64,000 bases of DNA from Novosphingobium jiangmenense. GTDB lineage: Bacteria; Pseudomonadota; Alphaproteobacteria; Sphingomonadales; Sphingomonadaceae. A program made the translations under genes and the position numbers. Location: positions 372,001 to 436,000 of the forward strand of contig NZ_JADQDC010000001.1 in NCBI RefSeq assembly GCF_015694345.1, in the 5' to 3' direction. This document shows positions 27,684 to 36,128 of this stretch, one piece after another (the first letter of the stretch is position 1; each line of letters starts with the position of its first letter). A model generated the notes under the pieces. That model saw only the letters and a program-made list of their open reading frames with translations. It made no database searches and was not told where the DNA came from.

Positions 27684-28492
27684 CCGAAGCGGAAGCTGGT
27701 GACGGCAAGACCGCCGAAGAAATCGTCCTGATGGAACTGGATGCTGCACGGGTCCTGCCCGGCAGCGCCCGCGATGACCATCAGCGGCAGGAGGTGTTCG
27801 GGCCGGGGATGGGCCTGCAGCGCTGCCGGGGCGGTGGTCCACCGTTCGAGCGCGGCGAGGCGCGGAGCAGCTTCGACCCCGGCAAGGTTATCGCGCAGCC
27901 ATTGGTCGAAAGCGTGCGAGGCGGTGTGCCCTTGTGCCCCGAAGGCGCGGAGATTGTGGTACGAAAGCCCGGAGCCCAGCACGAGCACGCCTTCATCGCG
28001 CAAGGGTTTCAGCAGGCTCCCCATGGCGATGTGCGCGGCGGCATCGAAGCTGGTGAGCACCGACAGCTGCACGATCGGGATGTCTGCCTCGGGCCGGATC
28101 GGCTGCATCATCGAGAAGGTGCCGTGGTCGAAGCCGCGCTGCGTGTCCTCGCGGCAATCCATGCCGCCCGCGCGGAGCAGGTCGCGCACCCGCAGGCCGA
28201 GGTCAGGGCTGCCCGGTGCGGCATAGCGGATATGGTAGGTGTGCTCGGGAAAGCCGTAGTAATCGTAGAGCATCGGCGGGGCCAGATGCGTCGACACATG
28301 CGGCACGGCTTCTTCCCAGTGCGCCGACACGACGAGAATGGCCTTGGGAGGCTGCTCCAGCGAGGGGATGACCGCCTGAAGCGAGGCTTCGAGCTGGTCA
28401 TAGCCCCGGCGCATCGGGCCATCCATCCACGGCCAGGGCCCGCCGCCATGGTTGAGGAAGAAAGTCGGCAGGCGGCTGGCGGTGGTGGTCAA
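27680..28492 (-). CDS. DODA/LigB-type extradiol ring-cleavage dioxygenase
   Basis: 270 residues. Typical class III extradiol (LigB, YgiD-like) motifs are TFFLNHGGGPWPWMD at the N-terminus, ILVVSAHWEE, GFDHGTFSMMQPIRPEADIPIVQLS and VLVLGSGLSYHNLR, which supply the His/Asp residues of the metal site. The family cleaves catechol-like rings such as DOPA or protocatechuate derivatives. It stands alone, convergent with matC (4-base overlap at the stops) and 64 bases beyond the end of the DUF1214 gene. The substrate is not predictable from the sequence; the aromatic/steroid theme of the window makes a catabolic role plausible. Confidence 0.82.
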   Translation of the reverse strand: MTTTASRLPTFFLNHGGGPWPWMDGPMRRGYDQLEASLQAVIPSLEQPPKAILVVSAHWEEAVPHVSTHLAPPMLYDYYGFPEHTYHIRYAAPGSPDLGLRVRDLLRAGGMDCREDTQRGFDHGTFSMMQPIRPEADIPIVQLSVLTSFDAAAHIAMGSLLKPLRDEGVLVLGSGLSYHNLRAFGAQGHTASHAFDQWLRDNLAGVEAAPRLAALERWTTAPAALQAHPRPEHLLPLMVIAGAAGQDPCSIQFHQDDFFGGLAVTSFRFG

Positions 28493-28556
28493 GTGGCGTT
28501 CCCGGCGTGTTGTCCGGGAACCGAGATGGGACCTGCCCTCCCCCGCGGCAAGAGCG

Positions 28557-29642
28557 TCAGAGCTTTACCACCCGCATGTTCGGCACGACGTTCTCGGCCG
28601 CGTTGAACCAGCGCCACAGGCCGGTGCCCGAGCGGTGTCCGGCAAGGTCGACCCAGTTGCCGAAGCCGGGATCGCGATCGGCGCAGACAACGACGACGCT
28701 GCCATCGGCCTCCAGCTTGGCCATGGAATTGTTCAGCCAGACCTTCTGGTGGACGTGATCGAGCGATTCCATCCACCAGTTGTCGATCTGCAGGTTCCAC
28801 ATGCGGCAATCGGGCACCGGGCTCTCGATCACCAGCGCTTCGCCGGGCTGCAGATCGAAGTAGAAGTGGCCGTACCAGATGTTGGGATCGCCGCCCGCCT
28901 TCCAGAAGATCTCCTGCGGGGCGTCATAGAACTGGTTGGGGTGGGCCTTGAACCATTCCGACCAGTTGGCGAAGGTGTTGGCGGTGCCCTTTGCCCAGGC
29001 GGCGGAAGCCATGAGCTGCTGTTCGATCAGTTCGGGCGTGAGCAGAGCCGGGGCGGCAGGGCCATCGCTGATCCGTTCGACCTTGATGTCGGCGGGGACT
29101 TGCGTGTGCTTGTCGTCAAAGGTCTGGCGGACGATCAGCAGGGTGGTGTCATCGGCCATCGGCAGCCAGTTGCCGGGCTGCTGCTCCTTGCTCACGATGA
29201 TTTCGAAGGTGCCGTCGGGGCCGAATTCCATCTGGGCGAATTCGATCTCTCCGGTCGAGGCCATGGTGCCGTCGATGGCGTAGCGGTTGGCCTTGCTGCC
29301 GATCGAGAAATAGGGGACCGAATTGCGCTTGCCGGTGATGCGATAGGTGCGGTCGCCGCGCACGACGCACTGCTGGTAAAGGTTGTCGGGATTGTCCGCG
29401 CCGATCTTGATCTTGTCGTCGCAGAGCAGGAACAGGCGGGGGAAATCGGGGTCGGCACTGTCGACCAGCATGTTGAGCGCGGTGCGCGCAAGGCGGCTGA
29501 GGTAGCGCAGGCCCTCGGCCTGGTCGAGCGCGGTGGTGGGCGATGAAGGGCGGGCCAGCACATCGCCTGCTTCGGCCAGTTGCGCGCAGAACTTGCGCCA
29601 CACGTGATCGAGTGTACCGACGTGGGCTTGGGGATCGGTCAT
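28557..29642 (-). CDS. DUF1214 domain protein
   Basis: 361 residues, start MTDPQAHVGTLDHVW (29642). The C-terminal half has DUF1214 features: WWMESLDHVHQKVWLNNSMAKLEADGSVVVVCADRDPGFGNWVDLAGHRSGTGLWRW. The N-terminal half has conserved aromatic/acid-rich segments (FLLCDDKIKIGADNPDNLYQQ and GTFEIIVSKEQQPGNWLPM). No signal peptide is evident. Proteins of this type are common in sphingomonad and actinobacterial steroid/terpenoid gene regions, but their reaction is unknown to me. It is divergent from a SnoaL-like gene only 32 bases away, too little room for two full promoters side by side. Confidence 0.75.
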   Translation of the reverse strand: MTDPQAHVGTLDHVWRKFCAQLAEAGDVLARPSSPTTALDQAEGLRYLSRLARTALNMLVDSADPDFPRLFLLCDDKIKIGADNPDNLYQQCVVRGDRTYRITGKRNSVPYFSIGSKANRYAIDGTMASTGEIEFAQMEFGPDGTFEIIVSKEQQPGNWLPMADDTTLLIVRQTFDDKHTQVPADIKVERISDGPAAPALLTPELIEQQLMASAAWAKGTANTFANWSEWFKAHPNQFYDAPQEIFWKAGGDPNIWYGHFYFDLQPGEALVIESPVPDCRMWNLQIDNWWMESLDHVHQKVWLNNSMAKLEADGSVVVVCADRDPGFGNWVDLAGHRSGTGLWRWFNAAENVVPNMRVVKL

Positions 29643-29674
29643 CTGGTCTGGCCTTTCGCGTGGGGAGACTTGGT

Positions 29675-30160
29675 TTGGAGCACGATATCGCAACGCTCGC
29701 CGCGCGGCTTCAGGCGCTGGAGGACCGCGAGGCGATCCGCGAGCTGGTGGCGCAATATGGCCCGCTGGCGGACTGCGGGGATGCGCAGGCGCTGGCCGCG
29801 CTGTGGTGCGAGGATGGCGCTTATGAAGTGGTGGGCTTCGCTACGGCCAGAGGCCATGCCGAGATTGCCGCGCTGATCGACGGGCCGGTACATCGGCAGC
29901 TGATGGCCGATGGCTGCGCGCACGTACTTGGCCCGCTGACGGTAGCGGTCGACGGGGACCGGGCGAGCGCGCGGGGGCATTCGGTGGTGTTCCGCAATAG
30001 CGGCAACGGCTTTGAAGCGTTCAGGGTTGCAGCCAACCGCTGGTCGCTGGTGCGGACCGGACAGGGCTGGCGGGTGGCTCACCGCGCCAATGCCCTGCTG
30101 AACGGGGATGAGGCTGCACGCATCCTGCTCTCCCCCGGCGACGGTCAGCCCGCGAGCTGA
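29675..30160 (+). CDS. SnoaL-like (NTF2-fold) protein
   Basis: 161 residues from a TTG start at 29675, with GGGGAGA 6 bases upstream. The sequence EHDIATLAARLQALEDREAIRELVAQYGPLADCGDAQALAALWCEDGAYEVV is the standard opening of SnoaL_4-type NTF2-fold proteins, whose members act as isomerases, hydratases or dioxygenase small subunits. The Asp-containing DCGDAQAL and the C-terminal WSLVRTGQGWRVAHRANALL also fit. Its stop overlaps the convergent SDR gene by 16 bases. No specific reaction can be assigned. Confidence 0.75.
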   Translation: MEHDIATLAARLQALEDREAIRELVAQYGPLADCGDAQALAALWCEDGAYEVVGFATARGHAEIAALIDGPVHRQLMADGCAHVLGPLTVAVDGDRASARGHSVVFRNSGNGFEAFRVAANRWSLVRTGQGWRVAHRANALLNGDEAARILLSPGDGQPAS

Positions 30161-30897
30161 CCGCCATCGACGGTAAACAGCGACCCGGTGATCTTGCGCG
30201 CCTTGTCGCTGGCGAGGAAGGCGAACATCTCGGCAATGTCCTCGGGCTCGCACGAACCGTCGAGCAGCTTTGGCGCGTTGCGCATCATCAGCGCCCAGTC
30301 GACGCCTTCGGGCGGCGCGGTGTTGACCGTCATCGGAGTAACGACGTGGCCGGGACAGATCGCATTGATGCGTACGCCAGCAGCGGCGTATTCAATGGCG
30401 AGGCCCTTGGTGATTGCCGCCACCGCGTGCTTCGAAGCCGAATAGGCGGCGTTGTAGGGCTGGCCCTGCAGCGCGGCGGTCGACGCGGTGTTGACGATGT
30501 TGCCCTTGGACTTGAGCAGGTGCGGGATCGCCGCCTGGCAGATGACGAAGACGCTTGTCGCGTTGACGTGCATCAGCAGGTCGAAGTCTTCGGCGGAGAA
30601 GGTCTCCGACCGGCCCCACTTGAGCAGGCCGGCGATGTTGCAGACGATGTCGAGCCCGTCGCGCGCGGCGGTATCGACCAGCGCGCGGCACGAGGCATAG
30701 TCGGTGGCGTCATAGGCCTGCACCACCGGCGCGGTGCCGCCAGCGGCGGCGATCATCGCCGCCGTTTCCTCGAGCCCTGCAAGGTTGCGGTCACCGATGG
30801 TGAGCGTTGCCCCTTCGGCAGCGAAGCGGATGGCGGTGGCGCGGCCGATACCCGAGGCCGCGCCGGTCACCAGCGCCTTCTTTCCCGCGAACAGCAT
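30145..30897 (-). CDS. Short-chain dehydrogenase/reductase
   Basis: 250 residues, start MLFAGKKALVTGAASGIG (30897), whose first base is shared with the receptor stop (TGATG). It has the glycine motif TGAASGIGRA, Asp after strand 2 (TIGDRN, NAD-type), NIAG for NNAG, and catalytic Ser...YSASK (NTASTAALQGQPYNAAYSASKHA). The C-terminus ITGSLFTVDGGQLAG is classical. It is co-transcribed behind a TonB receptor gene, so it may oxidise or reduce the imported hydrophobic alcohol; a hydroxysteroid is a guess from window context. Confidence 0.85.
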   Translation of the reverse strand: MLFAGKKALVTGAASGIGRATAIRFAAEGATLTIGDRNLAGLEETAAMIAAAGGTAPVVQAYDATDYASCRALVDTAARDGLDIVCNIAGLLKWGRSETFSAEDFDLLMHVNATSVFVICQAAIPHLLKSKGNIVNTASTAALQGQPYNAAYSASKHAVAAITKGLAIEYAAAGVRINAICPGHVVTPMTVNTAPPEGVDWALMMRNAPKLLDGSCEPEDIAEMFAFLASDKARKITGSLFTVDGGQLAG

Positions 30898-33290
30898 CAG
30901 AACTTCACGCCCAGCGTCAGGCCGTAGGTGCGCGGATCGGGGAAGTACCCGACCGTGAGGCCACCGAAGCCCGGGCCGAAGTCGATGAAGTTCGAAGGAT
31001 CGCGTTCCTTGGTCAGGTTCTTGACCCACAGCGCGACCTCGGCCTTCGCCCCGCCCAGCGGCACTTCCGAAACCGCCGCGCGCAGGTTCACGATGGTGCG
31101 ACCCTTCGACTTGGTGTTGTTGGCGTTCTGGTCAGAGGGGTTGGCCGTCACCAGCGCATAGGGGAAAGTGTAGTAGCTGGAGACGTAGTTGATATCGCCG
31201 TTGATGTTCAGGCGACCCCAGTCACCCTGCGCGACACGAAGATCGACGCCAGCGGCTGCCGTGGTCTTGGGCGTGTGCGGGAAGGCGCGGTTGTTGGCGA
31301 CGTTGGTATCGACGCCGTTCACCGCCTCGATGTAGCTCTTGTACTTCGGGTCGAGGAAGGCGAGCGAGCCGTTGATCGTCAGCACGTCGACCGGACGGAT
31401 CACCGTTTCGATTTCAAGACCGCGGATGCGGGCGGCTGCGGCGTTCTTGACGATCGAGGACGCGGCGCCGTTGGCGGTGAACACCGAGAGCTGGATGTCC
31501 TTGTGCTCGTCCCAGAAGCCGGCGACGTTGAAGATCACCTTGCCGTCGGCCAGCCTGGTCTTGATGCCGACTTCGTAGCTGTCGACCGTTTCCGGGCGAT
31601 AGGGGTTGCACAGTTCGAACGCGCCGGTCGGGCACGATGCGGTCGGCGCGCGGAAGTCGTTGGTCTCGCCGTTGAAGCCGCCCGACTTGAAGCCTTGCGC
31701 GAAGCGGGCGTAGAGATTGATGTTCTCGTTCGCCTGATAGGCCAGGGTGATCGCCGGGTTGAAGCGGTTGTACTTGGCATCGGGGACGCCGCCATAGGGG
31801 ATGTTGGCGACAACGAGCGGCGAGGTGATGCCGTTCGCAGAGTCGAAGTTGATCCGCAGGAAGCGGCGCACGTCCTTCTTCTCGTGCGTGTAGCGGCCGC
31901 CGAGCGTCAGCTTCAGCGCATCGGTGATATCGTAATCGACCTGCGCGAACACGGCGAAGGCTTCGGTGTTCGAGCCATAGTCCGACTGGTAGGACGCGCC
32001 GCCGCCGAAGAAGCTTTGCGGCCCGAGGGTTTCGGCCTTTTCCTTGTAGTAGAACACGCCCGCGACGTACTTGAGCTTGTCGCTCATCGTCTGGCCCGAA
32101 ACCTGCAGTTCCTGGCTCCAGCTGTGGAAGCTGGTGTCGCGCCCGGTGAAGGCGACCGGCAGCGGCGAGCCGTCAAGGTCGAGCGAGTCCGCCCACTTCA
32201 GGTTGCGGTAGGCGGTGATCGACTTGACCGTGGCGCCGCCGAGGTCGAGCGCGAGGGTCAGCGCGTGACCATAAGTGCGCGAACGTTCGTAGAGCGGGTT
32301 GGCATCGAGCGATGCGGTCGACTGGCGGTCAGCCCGGTCATAGAGGTTGAGCGGGAAGAACGCCCCGGCGAAGGGATAGCTGACCGAGTTCGGATCGAAG
32401 ATGTCTTCCGGACGACCATTGCGGTTGATGCGGACGAGCTGGGCATAGTCCGGGCGCTGATCGAACTTCGAATAGTCGAACATGTAGTCTGCAGTGAAGT
32501 TGCTGCCTTCGGGCTTGAAGCGCAGCTGGACCATGCCGCTCTTGCCGTCGAGATCGTTGGTGCGGCCGGTGCGTGCGGGGCCCGCGAGGAACGCCTGCGG
32601 ATAGGGGTTCGGCGTCAGCTTGATGAAGCCGTCGCGCTTCTGGATCTGGCCGGAGAGCTTGAGCGAGAACGGCCCCATCGCCGGAAGATCGACCACGGCG
32701 CGGCCCTTCCAGTAGTTGAAGTTGCCGTAGGTCAGCTCACCCTTGACGCCAAGTTCGCCGCTCGGCGCCTTGGGCACCAGGTTGACGGCACCGGCCAGTG
32801 CGTTGCGGCCATAGAGCGTGCCTTGCGGGCCGCGCAGAATTTCCACGCGCTCGAGGTCGGCCACGTCGAAGATCGAGCCCTGCGCCTTGGCGATGTAGAC
32901 GCCGCCGAGGTAGAGGCCGACGGCAGGCTCCCAGGTCACGGCCGGGTTGATGGTGACCGAGCCGCGGATGGCGATCTGCGAGATGGTCTTGTTCGACGGT
33001 GCGCGTTCGAACTTCACGTTCGGCGCGATCGAGCCGAGGCTGTCGATCGAGGTGATGCCGCGCGTTTCGAGGAACTGGCTGCTGACTGCCGAGATGGCGA
33101 TCGGCACGTTCTGGATGTTTTCCGCACGCTTCTGCGCGGTGACGACGATCTCGCCGATGCCGGAGTCGTTGGGCGCGTCGTTCTGGACGGCCGAATCCTG
33201 CGCCGAATCCTGAGGCGCGGCCTGGGCGAAGGCTGGTGCTGCGATAAAGGCAAGCGAACTCAATGCCGTAGCGGCAAGCAGATTCCTCAC
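30897..33290 (-). CDS. TonB-dependent receptor
   Basis: 797 residues with a signal peptide (MRNLLAATALSSLAFIAAPAFAQ), a TonB-box-like GEIVVTAQKRAEN, plug signature VEILRGPQGTLYGRNALAGAVNLV and a barrel ending in YGLTLGVKF. It would take up a scarce hydrophobic or large ligand across the outer membrane. The downstream SDR gene is translationally coupled. Upstream, in the 167-base divergent gap shared with the ketosteroid-dehydrogenase-like gene, lie an inverted repeat and the half-site TTGTATG (33351). The ligand may be a steroid or aromatic compound; this is inference. Confidence 0.85.
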   Translation of the reverse strand: MRNLLAATALSSLAFIAAPAFAQAAPQDSAQDSAVQNDAPNDSGIGEIVVTAQKRAENIQNVPIAISAVSSQFLETRGITSIDSLGSIAPNVKFERAPSNKTISQIAIRGSVTINPAVTWEPAVGLYLGGVYIAKAQGSIFDVADLERVEILRGPQGTLYGRNALAGAVNLVPKAPSGELGVKGELTYGNFNYWKGRAVVDLPAMGPFSLKLSGQIQKRDGFIKLTPNPYPQAFLAGPARTGRTNDLDGKSGMVQLRFKPEGSNFTADYMFDYSKFDQRPDYAQLVRINRNGRPEDIFDPNSVSYPFAGAFFPLNLYDRADRQSTASLDANPLYERSRTYGHALTLALDLGGATVKSITAYRNLKWADSLDLDGSPLPVAFTGRDTSFHSWSQELQVSGQTMSDKLKYVAGVFYYKEKAETLGPQSFFGGGASYQSDYGSNTEAFAVFAQVDYDITDALKLTLGGRYTHEKKDVRRFLRINFDSANGITSPLVVANIPYGGVPDAKYNRFNPAITLAYQANENINLYARFAQGFKSGGFNGETNDFRAPTASCPTGAFELCNPYRPETVDSYEVGIKTRLADGKVIFNVAGFWDEHKDIQLSVFTANGAASSIVKNAAAARIRGLEIETVIRPVDVLTINGSLAFLDPKYKSYIEAVNGVDTNVANNRAFPHTPKTTAAAGVDLRVAQGDWGRLNINGDINYVSSYYTFPYALVTANPSDQNANNTKSKGRTIVNLRAAVSEVPLGGAKAEVALWVKNLTKERDPSNFIDFGPGFGGLTVGYFPDPRTYGLTLGVKF

Positions 33291-33319
33291 GATGTCCTCT
33301 CCCTGAATGGAAACGTCGG

Positions 33320-33337
33320 GAACGCGTTAGCGCGTTC
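33320..33337. promoter_or_regulatory. Inverted repeat in receptor/flavoprotein divergent gap
   Basis: GAACGCG (33320-33326) and CGCGTTC (33331-33337) are perfect arms around TTAG. It lies 30 bases upstream of the leftward receptor start. It may be an operator or a stem-loop in the 5' leader. Confidence 0.4.
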
Positions 33338-33457
33338 AATTCGGTCCAAATTGTATGTTTCCGAAACGAGATTGGCAAGCATTTCTTGCATTTCATAGGA
33401 GAATGCGTTGTTTGATGCTTAATGAACTGCGCATGATGGCTATGGGAGAGAGCTGAG

Positions 33458-35254
33458 GTGAAACAGGCAAAGGCTGAGGCATGGCCGCTGCAACCGGGCA
33501 GCGTCTGGCAGGAAAACCGGCAATCGGCCGTCCCGCAGCCCGGCACCCGGATCGACGCATGGGGCCTCGCCATCGATGCGCCCCTGACACTGGACGACGC
33601 CGACGCGCACGACTGGGCAGGCGAGGCCGATGTCGTTGTGGTCGGGCTTGGTGGCGCAGGCGTGTCAGCCGCGCTCGAGGGACTGGAGCGCGGCCTCTCG
33701 GTGATCGCACTCGACCATTATGACGGCGGCGGTTCGTCGGCGGCGAATGGCGGTGTCTACTATGCCGGCGGCGGCACCTCGATCCAGCGCGAGGCGGGGG
33801 TCCACGATGACCCGGCGATGATGGAGGCCTATCTCCGCACCGAAGTCGGCGATGTGGTGCCGGACCATGCCTTGCGGGACTTCTGCGAGGGCAGCGCCGA
33901 GACCTTCGAGTGGCTGCGCCGCCACGGGGCGCCGTTCAGCGCCACGCTGCACGCGAAGAAGACGTCCTATCCCCCGCTCGACCGCTTTCTTTATCACCCT
34001 GACAGCAGTCTGGCCGAGCCGTTCCGCAGCCACACCCCGCCTGCCGCGCGCGGGCATCGCACGGTGCGGCGCAACGGCAAGAAGCCGTGGGGCCTTGGTG
34101 CCGGCATCTGGGAGCCGCTGCGCGATGCGGCGCTGAAGCGCGGCCTGCAATTGCACACCCAGGCCGAGGCGCGGCAACTGGGAGTGGATGCGACAGGCCG
34201 GGTGATCGGCGTGCGGGTGGAGATGTTCGCAGATCCTGCCGTGCAGAAGCGCTATTCCCGCCTGATCGCGAAGGCGGGCGCATGGATGGCGATGCTCTCG
34301 CCCACCTTCCCCGGTGCGCGCTTCACCTTTGCCCGGGGGTATCACTACCTCGCCAAGGCGCGCGAGCTGGAGCGGCAGAACCGGAAGAGCGCGTGGTTCC
34401 GCGCGCGCCGTGGCGTGGTGCTGAGCGCGGGCGGGTTCATCTGCAACCCCGAAATGGTTCGCCACTTCGCCGCGCCCTATGCCGCCGGCCTGCCCAACGG
34501 CACTTTGGGCGACAACGGCAGCGGCATCATGCTGGGCGTGACGGTCGGCGGCGCCACCGGACTGATGGAGCGCGTCTCGGCGTGGCGCTTCCTGTCGCCA
34601 CCGGCATCATGGGGTCGGGGCATGCTGGTGGACGGCACCGGCGCGCGCTACGTCAACGAGACGTGGTATGGGGCGCGGATCGGCGATGCGATGGTCGAGC
34701 GCCACGGTGGACGGGGCTGGATCGTGCTGGATGCCAAGTTGTTCCGCCAATCGCTGCGCGATGCCTTCGCGCCCGACACTTTGGGCTTCCAGCGCGACAT
34801 CACGCTGGTCAACGCCATGTTCGCCAGCGTGAAGGCGGCAACGCCCGAAGCGCTGGCCCGCAAGATGGGCTTCGATCCCGCAGTCTTTGCGACCACGCTC
34901 GAAACCTACAACCGCGCCGCACGCAGGGAAGCGCCCGATCCGCTGTTCAAGGACGGGGCCGACCTTGCCGTGCTGGATCAGGGACCGTTCTACGCGATCG
35001 ACGCCTCGGTCGATGCCCGCATGTTCCCGATCGCCTGCATGACCGTTGGCGGGTTGCTGGTGGACGAGGCCACCGGCGCGGTGAAGTCGCTCGATGGCGG
35101 CAGGGTTGCAGGCCTTTACGCCGCCGGGCGCAACGCCGTGGGGATTTGCTCCAACCTCTATGTCAGCGGACTGTCCTACGCCGATTGCGTGTGGTCAGGC
35201 CGGCGGGCGGCGCGGGCCATTGCTGGCGCAGGGCCTGAGCCGACAGACCCCTAA
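33458..35254 (+). CDS. FAD-binding dehydrogenase, 3-ketosteroid delta-1-dehydrogenase-like
   Basis: 598 residues from a GTG start. The FAD-binding Rossmann motif is VVVVGLGGAGVSAALEGLERG (GLGGAG at 63-68), followed by the acid at strand 2 and GGGSSAANGGVYYAGGGTS, the flavin-contact segment of succinate dehydrogenase/KstD-type flavoproteins. The C-terminal FAD motif is MTVGGLLVDEATGAVKSLDGGRVAGLYAAGRNAVGICSNLYVSGLSYADC. The family introduces double bonds next to ketones (3-ketosteroid 1,2-dehydrogenation) or reduces activated double bonds. It lacks the exact KstD C-terminal motif, so another ketone dehydrogenase is possible. It is divergent from a TonB receptor-SDR operon. Confidence 0.75.
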   Translation: MKQAKAEAWPLQPGSVWQENRQSAVPQPGTRIDAWGLAIDAPLTLDDADAHDWAGEADVVVVGLGGAGVSAALEGLERGLSVIALDHYDGGGSSAANGGVYYAGGGTSIQREAGVHDDPAMMEAYLRTEVGDVVPDHALRDFCEGSAETFEWLRRHGAPFSATLHAKKTSYPPLDRFLYHPDSSLAEPFRSHTPPAARGHRTVRRNGKKPWGLGAGIWEPLRDAALKRGLQLHTQAEARQLGVDATGRVIGVRVEMFADPAVQKRYSRLIAKAGAWMAMLSPTFPGARFTFARGYHYLAKARELERQNRKSAWFRARRGVVLSAGGFICNPEMVRHFAAPYAAGLPNGTLGDNGSGIMLGVTVGGATGLMERVSAWRFLSPPASWGRGMLVDGTGARYVNETWYGARIGDAMVERHGGRGWIVLDAKLFRQSLRDAFAPDTLGFQRDITLVNAMFASVKAATPEALARKMGFDPAVFATTLETYNRAARREAPDPLFKDGADLAVLDQGPFYAIDASVDARMFPIACMTVGGLLVDEATGAVKSLDGGRVAGLYAAGRNAVGICSNLYVSGLSYADCVWSGRRAARAIAGAGPEPTDP

Positions 35255-35258
35255 TCGG

Positions 35259-36053
35259 TCACTCCTCGCCGAAGTCCGGCACCCAGGGCACGCCGTTGAT
35301 GTGGCCGCCGCCGTCGACGAACAGGGTGTTGCCGGTAAGGTAGCGGGCGTCCTCGCTGGCGAGGAAAAGGGCGACGCCGCCGATGTCCGCTTCCGGATCG
35401 CCCATGCGACCCATCGGGTTGGCGGCAGCGGTCGCTGCAGCAACGGCGGGTGCCATATCGGCAAAGCGGCGGTAGGCGGCCGAAACTGCTGCCGGGCAGA
35501 TCACGTTGACGCAGATGCCGTACGGTGCCCATTCGCGCGCCGCCGTGCGCGAGTAGGCGCGCACCGCTTCCTTGGCGGCGTTGTAGTCGGCACTGCCCAT
35601 GTGGGCGTTGACGCCGTTGAGCGAGGCCATGTTGACCACCCTGCCCCAGCCCCGCGCCTTCATATGCGGCAGCGCGCGCTCCATCGCCCACTTGGTGGCA
35701 TAGAGGCACATCTTGAGGGCATCGTCGAAGCGCTCGTCGGTCTTGCGCTCGATGCGGATCGGGCCTTCGCCGCGATAGGCATTGTTGACGAGGATATCGA
35801 CCGAGCCGAAGCGTTCGGCGCACAGGTCCACCGCTGCGAAGACGTCGTCGCGGGAGGAGACGTCGCAGCGGATGAATTCCGCCCGTGCGCCCAGCCCGCG
35901 CAGTTCCTCGGCCACGGCAGGGCCGTGCTCGGCGTCGTAGTCGGCGACGATCACGCTGGCGCCTTCGCCGGCAAAGCGCCGGGCGATGCCATAGCCGATC
36001 CCGTCGGCTGCCCCGGTGATCACCGCCGCGCGTCCCTCAAGCCTTGTGCCCAT
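35259..36053 (-). CDS. Short-chain dehydrogenase/reductase
   Basis: 264 residues, start MGTRLEGRAAVITGAADGIGYG (36053), with GGAGAG upstream. It has Asp after strand 2 (IVADYDAEHG), NNAY for NNAG, and catalytic Ser...YNAAK (NMASLNGVNAHMGSADYNAAKEA); the C-terminus is LTGNTLFVDGGGHINGVPW. It follows a TonB receptor gene in the same direction, but a terminator hairpin stands between them. Its stop is 4 bases from the stop of the convergent flavoprotein gene. The substrate is unknown. Confidence 0.85.
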   Translation of the reverse strand: MGTRLEGRAAVITGAADGIGYGIARRFAGEGASVIVADYDAEHGPAVAEELRGLGARAEFIRCDVSSRDDVFAAVDLCAERFGSVDILVNNAYRGEGPIRIERKTDERFDDALKMCLYATKWAMERALPHMKARGWGRVVNMASLNGVNAHMGSADYNAAKEAVRAYSRTAAREWAPYGICVNVICPAAVSAAYRRFADMAPAVAAATAAANPMGRMGDPEADIGGVALFLASEDARYLTGNTLFVDGGGHINGVPWVPDFGEE

Positions 36054-36080
36054 TCCCGATCTCTCCACTTGAAACGAAAA

Positions 36081-36108
36081 GGGGCCGGGCAATCGCGTAC
36101 CCGGCCCC
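36081..36108 (-). terminator. Rho-independent terminator after TonB receptor gene
   Basis: GGGGCCGGG (36081-36089) and CCCGGCCCC (36100-36108) form a perfect 9-bp stem with a 10-base loop. Read leftward it is followed by TTTTCGTTTC. It lies 21 bases past the receptor stop and 27 bases before the SDR start, so read-through would be needed for joint transcription. Confidence 0.8.
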
Positions 36109-36128
36109 CTTGTCTGCTGCAGTTCCGG

